Assembly (NCBI GenBank): GCA_023266435.1
Contig: JAHFQF010000047.1
Span: 1 to 13,102, forward strand
Reading direction: 5' to 3'
DNA: 13,102 nucleotides
DNA from: Legionellales bacterium
Lineage (GTDB): Bacteria > Pseudomonadota > Gammaproteobacteria > Berkiellales > Berkiellaceae
Shown here: positions 8,055 to 13,102 of the stretch, piece by piece
Layout of the letters: each line of letters begins with the position of its first letter
Position numbering within the stretch: the first letter of the stretch is position 1
Position numbers and translations under genes: made by a program
The notes under the pieces: generated by a model
The model's database searches: none
Told to the model about the DNA's origin: nothing
The model's input: only the letters and a program-made list of their open reading frames with translations

Positions 8055-8150
8055 TTGATCATTGGCTTCATCACTGAATAGAGAGGATGGTTATTCTTTC
8101 TTCAGTGAAGGCCTTTGCGTGAGCGTCTTTTGGTCTTTAGCTAATAGATA
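8039..8150 (+). repeat. parS-linked degenerate repeat, unit A
   Basis: Layout: parS, then TTGATC, GAGAGG at 8081 (42 bp from the parS start), AGTGAAGGCCTTTGCGTGAG at 8104-8123, and TTTAGCTAATAGATAAA at 8136-8150. The same landmarks recur in unit B exactly 173 bp downstream for parS, GAGAGG and the CTTTG block. Divergence between the units is considerable outside the landmarks. Confidence 0.6.
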
Positions 8151-8211
8151 AAAAGAGGTGTGTCCTGCTTAAGCAGCCAGCTGCGGCGCCTGGATTAGCG
8201 TAAGCACCCTA

Positions 8212-8227
8212 TGTTCCACGTGGAACA
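8212..8227. promoter_or_regulatory. parS site 3
   Basis: Perfect TGTTCCACGTGGAACA palindrome, 173 bp from site 2, with the same right flank (ACATTG-TC). It heads repeat unit B. Confidence 0.88.
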
Positions 8228-8328
8228 TTGGTCGCTGATTTCGTCATTGCATGGAGAGGCGGGCTGTTCTCTCTTAAGCGAAGACCTTTGTGTGAGCACC
8301 TCTTGCGGCCTTTAGCAAATAGGTAAAG
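8212..8328 (+). repeat. parS-linked degenerate repeat, unit B
   Basis: parS, GAGAGG at 8254 (42 bp from the parS start), AGCGAAGACCTTTGTGTGAG at 8277-8296, then GCGGCCTTTAGCAAATAGG (about 8305-8323). The last block is also similar to the - strand of the 4954-5105 element around 5037-5007, linking the two repeat families. Confidence 0.6.
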
Positions 8329-8375
8329 CGCACTCCTCTGCGTGAGGAAGAAGAGACATCCCCGCCTCAGAAGCC

Positions 8376-8536
8376 ATACCCAAGATGCTTCAAAATGCGT
8401 AGTTTATAGCAAAGCGGATTTAGCCAGATAAGGTTTTCCGAACCAAGGAATAGTCGATACTATTGCGAGGCGAGGAAGGCTGCAGATGGTTAACTTCGAG
8501 CAGCTAGAAACAGATATTTTGGAGTATCTTGGGTAT
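8376..8536. repeat. 161-bp full-length imperfect palindromic element
   Basis: Terminal inverted repeats at 8376-8396 and 8516-8536 match at 19 of 21 positions (ATACCCAAGATGCTTCAAAA against its inverted partner). The exact centre holds a perfect hairpin AATAGT-CGAT-ACTATT (8449-8464), and intermediate segments also pair imperfectly (for example 8402-8409 with 8502-8510). No open reading frame lies inside. This suggests a non-autonomous mobile palindrome or a structured RNA; no target duplication was evident. Confidence 0.65.
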
Positions 8537-8573
8537 AGATGCGCCCCTTAGGTAGCCCAAACGAGCACTAAAA

Positions 8574-8589
8574 TGTTCCACGTGGAACA
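8574..8589. promoter_or_regulatory. parS site 4
   Basis: Perfect TGTTCCACGTGGAACA within a larger perfect 26-bp palindrome spanning 8569-8594 (flanks TAAAA and TTTTA). It lies 70 bp downstream of the stop of the unidentified gene. Confidence 0.88.
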
Positions 8590-8627
8590 TTTTAACTGAG
8601 CTTTGGAGAGCTTGGCTTAGCCATAAC

Positions 8628-8648
8628 AGCCGCTCCACCAGGGCGGCT
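8628..8648. terminator. GC-rich hairpin after the unidentified gene
   Basis: AGCCGC (8628-8633) and GCGGCT (8643-8648) form a 6-bp stem with a 9-nt loop, beginning 12 nt after the stop codon at 8660. On the - strand it is not followed by a U-run; on the + strand it is followed within about 6 nt by CTTTTATTATT. It may end or stabilise the transcript, but evidence for an intrinsic terminator is weak. Confidence 0.3.
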
Positions 8649-8659
8649 CTGGCCTTTTA

Positions 8660-9559
8660 TTATTCAAGAGATGGGTAGAGAGATGGGTAGACGGGGGGTT
8701 TTGTGGTGCTCGGCGCTACTACCCTGGCATCCACTTGCGCACAAGTAGTATCAGCAAAGCGGGTAAGCAGCCGTTGCTCTTCACCAACCCTTAGCGCTGC
8801 CTCTGCGCACACTTTTTCTGATGATTGGCTGCCTGAGGCCACGCTCACACGCTCTAATTTTTGATAATAAGGTGATACAAGTCCATCATATAGTTCATCT
8901 AACTCAGGGCAGACTTTTGCTTTAAGTGATGCCACTTTTTGGTCCTCAAATATCATCTGAAGCTCGCCTCGTCGGTCATCACCTTGGGGAGGATATAGAC
9001 GGACAGCCTCCGCTCTATAAAACTCTTTCACATACTGCCAAAAATGCCCCTTCATTTTTATTACATCGTCTGCAGAGGCACAGCCTTGGAGCTCTTGGCG
9101 AAGAATAGCAATGAGCTTTTTATAAGACTCTGCGGCGGGCCTTTCTTCATTTAAAAATGCATTCAAAGCCTTCTCTATAGCCTGGAGCCGCCCTGCGGGA
9201 GCTCCTGCCTCCCTCATTTTTGATAGTTCAGCCTCTTCTAGTTGGATATTTTTTGTGATTTTCTCAGATTTATTGCTGTAAATTATAGCCAGAGCAAGTG
9301 AAGGGACCATGGTGACAGCGAACAAAATTATGAATCCTAGCATTACCCAGCCAACTGGTGTTGGGAGAAAGATTATAGCAGGGATCATAAAAATAACTAT
9401 TGCTAAATAAGCCGATGCTGCTGCGAGCCTCCCCATCGTGCCCGAAATCTTCCATTGCCTTAACCTTTTCTCTTTAAGTTGCTTTACATGCTCTTCTGCG
9501 GCCCGGATTTTTTGATTTAACTCCTCAACAGAGCAATAAAGATCAGTATCATATGCCAT
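8660..9559 (-). CDS. Unidentified two-TM coiled-coil membrane protein with C-terminal PPxY/YPxL motifs
   Basis: I do not recognise a family for this 299-residue product. It has a predicted coiled coil (about 10-36, VEELNQKIRAAEEHVKQLKE), two hydrophobic helices (about 45-66 and 70-93) separated by a short LPTPVG turn, a second charged helical segment (about 95-118), then a soluble mostly helical region with five cysteines (160, 217, 251, 273 and, in the N-terminal part, 9). The tail is Pro/Tyr-rich: PPVY (288-291) and YPSL twice (291-294, 295-298), the latter from a perfect 12-bp tandem duplication at 8667-8690. There is no cleavable signal peptide. The frame is open to a TTG at 9571, but ATG 9559 is preferred because a good promoter ends about 28 nt upstream. 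The layout recalls the N-terminal hairpin of eukaryotic Lunapark; this is suggestive only. It sits alone between recF and gyrB with its own promoter. Confidence 0.85.
   Translation of the reverse strand: MAYDTDLYCSVEELNQKIRAAEEHVKQLKEKRLRQWKISGTMGRLAAASAYLAIVIFMIPAIIFLPTPVGWVMLGFIILFAVTMVPSLALAIIYSNKSEKITKNIQLEEAELSKMREAGAPAGRLQAIEKALNAFLNEERPAAESYKKLIAILRQELQGCASADDVIKMKGHFWQYVKEFYRAEAVRLYPPQGDDRRGELQMIFEDQKVASLKAKVCPELDELYDGLVSPYYQKLERVSVASGSQSSEKVCAEAALRVGEEQRLLTRFADTTCAQVDARVVAPSTTKPPVYPSLYPSLE
8667..8690 (+). repeat. 12-bp perfect tandem duplication
   Basis: AGAGATGGGTAG occurs twice in tandem (8667-8678, 8679-8690). On the - strand it encodes the repeated YPSL-YPSL just before the stop of the unidentified gene. 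Confidence 0.9.
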
Positions 9560-9592
9560 AAAAACACCCAACCAATGTTAACTAAACAACTA

Positions 9593-9621
9593 ATTATACA
9601 GGAGCCCTCAATGGAGGGCAA
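9593..9621 (-). promoter_or_regulatory. Promoter of the unidentified gene
   Basis: On the - strand TTGCCC (9621-9616), a 17-bp spacer and a perfect TATAAT (9598-9593) form a good sigma70-type promoter. Transcription would start near 9587, about 28 nt before the ATG at 9559. This indicates the gene is not simply read through from recF. Confidence 0.6.
9604..9619. promoter_or_regulatory. Palindrome in the promoter spacer, possible operator
   Basis: GCCCTC-AATG-GAGGGC is a perfect 6-bp inverted repeat lying between the -10 and -35 boxes and overlapping the end of the -35. Neither strand has a U-run after it, so it fits an operator better than a terminator. The binding protein is unknown. Confidence 0.35.
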
Positions 9622-9740
9622 GCAAAGCCAGCATAATAAGTTAGTTTTTTTCTTATAAGCGGGGTGGACTCAACGTAAAACACTTCCCCAACCCCGGGGA
9701 CCTACATACACCCCTTGAGAGCCTACGCAGCCCCCCCATA

Positions 9741-9756
9741 TGTTCCACGTGGAACA
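9741..9756. promoter_or_regulatory. parS site 5
   Basis: Perfect TGTTCCACGTGGAACA. With flanks it matches site 2 over 24 bp with one difference (from the T before ATGTT to GATC), so the two are probably copies. Confidence 0.88.
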
Positions 9757-9829
9757 TCGATCTGCTTTCTTAATTTAACGGAGAGGCAGGAAAGTTATTT
9801 TTTGAGCGCCTTTTAGCCTTAGGCTAACC
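9741..9829 (+). repeat. parS-linked degenerate repeat, unit C
   Basis: parS, then CGATC, GAGAGG at 9781 (40 bp from the parS start), a T-rich stretch and GAGCG at 9804-9808, then CCTTTTAGCC and the hairpin TTAGCC-TTA-GGCTAA (9813-9827). It keeps the order and spacing of units A and B but has lost part of the CTTTGTGTGAG block. Confidence 0.5.
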
Positions 9830-9869
9830 AGCAGAGGGGCTTCAGGGCGAGGAAAAGGACGCCCCTAGC

Positions 9870-10949
9870 TTAAACAGGCGCCAATATATGTTCCACGTGG
9901 AACACTTTATAAGGGGCTCTTTTGTTTGCAGACACACAGAAGCTGGGAATATCTATGGCGGAAAAAAGGGTTTGGGCGTTCAACTGCTCAACAGCGCTTA
10001 ATACTAAATCTAAGTTATAGGAGTCTAGCTCCGAGACAATATCATCCCATAATAACAATACTTTTGACTCTCGATGAGTCTGTATGAGCGTGGTTGCGGC
10101 CAACAAAACCGCTGAAATAACTAATTTTTGCTGCCCCCTGGATAAAACATATTGCGCCGCTTGTTTCCCTATTTTAAATAACAAGTCGCTTCGATGGGGC
10201 CCGGCTGTTGTATAACCCAAATGCAGATCCTTGATCCGTGTTGTTTTCAACACATCGAGCAAGGATTTTTCTTCGCGCTTCCAGCCAGGCAGATACTCCA
10301 TAGAGAGCTGTATGGTTGGCAACCAAGGGGTAATAAGCGCTGCTGCACCAGTTAATAGCTGTTGCGACCACTGCTGTCTTTGCTGGGTAATCACCTCACC
10401 ATAATCAGCCATTTTCTGCTCCCACATGCTTAATAAATCATTGTCTGGAGCAACGGCCTGAATTAGTGCATTTCTTTGCTGTAAACTGCGATTGTATTTT
10501 TGCCAGTGCGAAAAATAGGTGGGTTCCACGTGGAACATTAACCAATCCATCAAGCGGCGCCTTTGTGTCGGACCATCGGATAACAACGAAAAGCTTTCTG
10601 GCGAGATCATTTGCACGGGCAGCTGTCTAATGAGGGACACACTCGAAATATTCTCTTCCGCCAAACAATAGCGCTTTGTTTTAGTGTGCGCTTTTTTAGA
10701 TAGGCCTATGGCTTTCAAGGGGTGATGTAATTTAGTGTGTATGTGAAATTGCGGCCTGGTGTCTTTGATTAAATGAGACAAATTGGGCGCTCGAAAAGAC
10801 TTACCCATAATAACGGCATAAAGCGCCTCCAGTAGCGCTGTTTTTCCGCAGCCATTAGGTCCCACGATTAAATTACCCTCTGGCGCAAGCCCCCATGAAA
10901 GCTGCGAAAAATTTCTGAAGTCTTGCAGATCAAGAGACTCAATGACCAT
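9870..10949 (-). CDS. recF: DNA replication and repair protein RecF
   Basis: SMC-like ATPase that binds DNA at gaps and, with RecO and RecR, loads RecA during daughter-strand gap repair. The 359 residues (E. coli 357) show the N-terminal DFRNF segment, Walker A GPNGCGKT (30-37), the ABC signature LSRGQQKL (269-276) and Walker B VLLLWDDIVSELD (297-309). TAGPHRSDL (248-256) is a further family hallmark. ATG 10949 lies 50 nt after the dnaN stop; no strong ribosome-binding site is visible. Two parS palindromes are embedded in frame, encoding MFHVEP (138-143) and VFHVEH (349-354); the FHxEP segment is itself typical of the family. It probably shares the dnaA-dnaN transcript. Confidence 0.97.
   Translation of the reverse strand: MVIESLDLQDFRNFSQLSWGLAPEGNLIVGPNGCGKTALLEALYAVIMGKSFRAPNLSHLIKDTRPQFHIHTKLHHPLKAIGLSKKAHTKTKRYCLAEENISSVSLIRQLPVQMISPESFSLLSDGPTQRRRLMDWLMFHVEPTYFSHWQKYNRSLQQRNALIQAVAPDNDLLSMWEQKMADYGEVITQQRQQWSQQLLTGAAALITPWLPTIQLSMEYLPGWKREEKSLLDVLKTTRIKDLHLGYTTAGPHRSDLLFKIGKQAAQYVLSRGQQKLVISAVLLAATTLIQTHRESKVLLLWDDIVSELDSYNLDLVLSAVEQLNAQTLFSAIDIPSFCVSANKRAPYKVFHVEHILAPV
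9889..9904. promoter_or_regulatory. parS site 6 (inside recF 3' end)
   Basis: Perfect TGTTCCACGTGGAACA located in the last codons of recF, where it encodes FHVE at residues 350-353. Confidence 0.85.
10522..10537. promoter_or_regulatory. parS site 7 (inside recF)
   Basis: GGTTCCACGTGGAACA differs from the perfect palindrome at the first base only. It encodes MFHVEP of RecF. Its flank to 10547 is shared with parS site 1 in the gyrB leader. Confidence 0.8.
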
Positions 10950-10998
10950 GATTTAGGCAACCGCTCAAAGGGTAATAGTGACGGGGCTCGCTGTTTAA

Positions 10999-12111
10999 TT
11001 AGAGCAGCATGGGCATGACTACATATTGCCACGCTTTTTGTCTGTCACCAGACTCCTCAAATAACACACTGGCATTGGCATCGGTAAAAGTAATTACAAT
11101 GGCGTCACTTTTGCTATTAGAAACATACTCTAATAAATAATGGATATTAAATCCTATTTCCAGCTCTTTATCTTGATAATCAATTTCAACAATTTCTTCT
11201 ACTTCATCTTTGTCGGAATTTTTAGCGAGGATTTTTAGCGTATTGCGAGAAAACTGCAAACCGGCCCCTCTGTGTTTATCAGAAAACAAAACCGCCACAC
11301 GCTGCAAACTTTGCTTAAATTTTTCTCTAGGTATAACTGCACGATATTCATTTTTTGTGGGCAGAACTTGAGCATAATCTGGAAAACGCCCTTCTATCAA
11401 TTTAGTAGTAAAACTATAGTGATGTGCTGTGACGCAAAAATGGTTCTTGGTCAGCCGAATCGCCACCTCATCTTGAGCCTCTTGTAACAAACGATTGAGC
11501 TCTAATACGCCTTTTCGAGGAATAATCAAATACAACGGCTGTCTAACAGGAATGGGATCTGTATCAATCAAGTAAGTTGCCAAACGATGCCCATCTGTAG
11601 AAACAGCGCGCAATTGATTTGAATAGAAAATAAATAACATGCCGTTCAAGTAATAACGCACATCTTGTTGTGCCATAGAAAAGCTAGTTTTCGTCATTAA
11701 TTCTTGTAAAACCCGGCTAGGCAAAGAAAAACTCGCAATACTTAGTGTTTCGTCTAGCGCAGGAAAATCACTTGCTGGCAGGGTCGCAAGACTGCAGCGA
11801 CTACGGCCCGAGGCGATGATGAATTTGTTATCTGTCAGATGGCAGTCTAAATTTGCATTGTCGGGAAGCGCTCTAAATAAATCCATTAGCTTTCGGACGG
11901 GCAATGCGACAGCGCCCGACTCAAACGCCTGATCAACCTGCACTTTTGCCACCAAAGCAACCTCTAGATCGGTGCCTGTTAATTGCAAAGTGCTGCCCTC
12001 TAAGCTTATCAGCACATTGGATAAAATAGGCATTGTATGCCGTTTTTCTATGGCGCCCCCTACAATCTGCAAGGGCTTTAAAATGGCTTCTCTGTTGATT
12101 TGAAAGTGCAT
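10999..12111 (-). CDS. dnaN: DNA polymerase III beta sliding clamp
   Basis: Ring-shaped dimer that tethers polymerase III to DNA and serves as a docking platform for replication and repair proteins. The 370 residues (E. coli 366) cover the three clamp folds, with hallmarks such as KRHTMPILSNV (23-33), SFSMAQQDVRYYLNGMLF, STDGHRLA and LIEGRFPDYAQVLP. The C-terminal end reads VVMPMLL, where E. coli has VVMPMRL, so the arginine next to the last residue of the client-binding pocket is replaced by leucine. ATG 12111 has AAAGGTG 7 nt upstream, and only 15 nt separate it from the dnaA stop, so the two genes are surely co-transcribed. Confidence 0.98.
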   Translation of the reverse strand: MHFQINREAILKPLQIVGGAIEKRHTMPILSNVLISLEGSTLQLTGTDLEVALVAKVQVDQAFESGAVALPVRKLMDLFRALPDNANLDCHLTDNKFIIASGRSRCSLATLPASDFPALDETLSIASFSLPSRVLQELMTKTSFSMAQQDVRYYLNGMLFIFYSNQLRAVSTDGHRLATYLIDTDPIPVRQPLYLIIPRKGVLELNRLLQEAQDEVAIRLTKNHFCVTAHHYSFTTKLIEGRFPDYAQVLPTKNEYRAVIPREKFKQSLQRVAVLFSDKHRGAGLQFSRNTLKILAKNSDKDEVEEIVEIDYQDKELEIGFNIHYLLEYVSNSKSDAIVITFTDANASVLFEESGDRQKAWQYVVMPMLL

Positions 12112-12126
12112 CCGTTTACACCTTTA

Positions 12127-13102
12127 TTAGTGGGATAAAATTCTAACTAGATTAGCAAAATCCTCTTCAATGGCTCGATCCGTTTGTTTGAAGCTTGCAA
12201 TGGTGCGGCAGGCATGCAACACCGTGGTGTGATCACGCCCACCAAAGGCCTCTCCAATTTCAGGCAGACTATGATTGGTTAATTCTTTACACAACGCCAT
12301 GGCCATTTGTCTTGGCCTCGCCACAGAGCGACTTCTGCGTTTAGATAACAAGTCAGCCACCTTGACGTTATAGTATTCTGCCGCTGTTTTAAGAATATTA
12401 TCCATCGAAACGAGTTTCGCTTGAATCGCCAAAATGTCTTTTAAGGCATCTTTGGCAAAATCTATCGTAATGAGGCTGCCTGTAAATTGTGCATTGGCCA
12501 TCACCCTCTTTAGCGCCCCCTCCAGCTCTCTCACGTTGGATCGAATGCGCTTTGCAATGAAAAAAGCTACTTCTGGCAACAAATGCACATGGCACTGCTC
12601 CGCTTTGCTCATCAAAATGGCGACGCGAGTTTCTAACTCTGGCGGCTCAATTGCAACAGTTAGCCCCGAGCCAAATCTAGACTTCAGCCTTTCCTCTAAC
12701 CCATTAATCTCTTTAGGATATTTGTCTGATGTCAAAATAACTTGCTGATTCCCTTCCAACAAAGCGTTAAACGTGTGGAAGAATTCCTCTTGGGAGCGCT
12801 CTTTGCCGGCAAAGAACTGTATGTCATCGATTAAAAGGGCATCTACAGAGCGATAGAAGCGTTTAAACTCATTAATGGCGTTAGATTGCAAGGCCTTCAC
12901 CATATCAGCCACAAAGCGCTCTGAATGCAAATAAACAACCTTGGCATTTTTCTTTTTTTCTAAGATAAAACTACCCACAGAATGCATCAAGTGCGTCTTA
13001 CCCAAGCCCACCCCCCCGTATAAGAAAAACGGGTTATAAGCACTACCAGGGTTCTGTGCAATTTGCTTAGCTGCGGCTTCTGCCAATTGATTAGACTTAC
13101 CC
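12127..13102 (-). CDS. dnaA: Chromosomal replication initiator DnaA (N-terminus outside window)
   Basis: AAA+ ATPase that binds DnaA boxes at oriC and melts the origin. The frame runs off the right edge; the visible 324 residues start GKSNQLAEAAAKQ, so roughly 140 N-terminal residues (domains I, II and the start of III) are missing. Domain III shows Walker A GGVGLGKTH, Walker B LLIDDIQFF, sensor 1 ILTSDKYP and the box VII-like RIRSNVRELEGAL. Domain IV carries the DNA-binding signature GGRDHTTVLHACRTI. The TTG at 13084-13086 is internal and not a start. dnaN follows after 15 nt, leaving no room there for an origin; oriC would lie upstream of dnaA, beyond the window, or elsewhere. Confidence 0.97.
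   Translation of the reverse strand, partial: GKSNQLAEAAAKQIAQNPGSAYNPFFLYGGVGLGKTHLMHSVGSFILEKKKNAKVVYLHSERFVADMVKALQSNAINEFKRFYRSVDALLIDDIQFFAGKERSQEEFFHTFNALLEGNQQVILTSDKYPKEINGLEERLKSRFGSGLTVAIEPPELETRVAILMSKAEQCHVHLLPEVAFFIAKRIRSNVRELEGALKRVMANAQFTGSLITIDFAKDALKDILAIQAKLVSMDNILKTAAEYYNVKVADLLSKRRSRSVARPRQMAMALCKELTNHSLPEIGEAFGGRDHTTVLHACRTIASFKQTDRAIEEDFANLVRILSH

Larger units (their letters stand above)
7592..8659. other. 1.07-kb gene-free region between gyrB and the unidentified gene
   Basis: No credible coding region was found here on either strand. It contains four parS sites (7621, 8039, 8212, 8574), a relic-like fifth at 7949, the degenerate parS-headed repeats, a 161-bp palindrome (8376-8536), the gyrB leader and promoter, and short palindromes such as CTGCTTAAGCAG (8165-8176). 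No DnaA boxes of the TTATNCACA type were noticed. It looks like a centromere-like, repeat-built spacer rather than a decayed gene, although a decayed gene at 7700-7950 cannot be excluded. Confidence 0.7.
9560..9869. other. Intergenic region between recF and the unidentified gene
   Basis: No gene is seen. It holds the promoter for the downstream gene (9593-9621) with an internal palindrome, parS site 5 with repeat unit C, and, next to the recF stop, an AGGGGC...GCCCCT inverted pair (9835-9840 and 9861-9866) whose 20-nt loop and lack of a U-run make it a poor terminator. Confidence 0.7.

Noticed and set aside
7592..8659. Chromosomal origin (oriC) in the gyrB-side spacer
   Set aside because: No TTATNCACA-type DnaA boxes were found and no clear AT-rich unwinding element; only parS and repeats are present.
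9560..9571. TTG start adding four residues to the unidentified protein
   Set aside because: ATG 9559 is a better start codon at a suitable distance from the promoter; the TTG has no clear ribosome-binding site.
7621..10537. CRISPR-like array made of the repeated 16-mers
   Set aside because: Spacing is irregular (103 to 1152 bp between neighbouring sites), the repeat is a parS palindrome, and there are no uniform spacers.

Overview
The window is a chromosomal segment of a gammaproteobacterium, read from a K+ transporter gene towards the replication origin. Ten protein genes are present. Five on the + strand are trkH (3' end only), glyQ, glyS, gmhB and plsC. Five on the - strand are gyrB, an unidentified two-TM coiled-coil protein, recF, dnaN and dnaA (5' end off the window). 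As I recall it, this order (dnaA-dnaN-recF-gyrB, then the plsC-like acyltransferase, gmhB, glyS, glyQ) is the origin neighbourhood of Pseudomonas, so the backbone looks ancestral and vertically inherited. The sequence does not allow a genus call. AT-rich repeat-laden spacers and a lineage-specific membrane protein would fit a host-associated lineage (Legionellales-like), but that is inference.

Region 1 (1-4900): the C-terminal part of TrkH, then a tight glyQ-glyS-gmhB unit (4-bp overlap, then a 4-nt gap) encoding both glycyl-tRNA synthetase subunits and the heptose-bisphosphate phosphatase of LPS core synthesis. plsC follows after 64 nt with its own candidate promoter. Region 2 (4901-5167): the space between convergent plsC and gyrB, filled by a 152-bp full-length imperfect palindrome. 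Region 3 (5168-7591): gyrB. Region 4 (7592-9869): about 2.3 kb lying between gyrB and recF, which are usually adjacent. It holds one unrecognised gene (8660-9559), parS sites, degenerate repeats and a second long palindrome. Region 5 (9870-13102): recF, dnaN and dnaA, closely spaced.

The most striking feature is a cluster of seven 16-bp palindromes matching or nearly matching TGTTCCACGTGGAACA, the ParB-binding parS (centromere) sequence, within 2.9 kb (7621-10537). Two lie inside the recF reading frame. One sits between a candidate promoter and the start codon of gyrB. Several head a degenerate repeat with a fixed internal layout, so the parS cluster appears to have grown by duplication. One further unit carries what looks like a decayed parS at the expected position. 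The unrecognised protein has a coiled coil-TM-TM-coiled coil layout reminiscent of eukaryotic Lunapark, and its extreme C-terminus contains PPxY and duplicated YPxL motifs. Its role is unknown.
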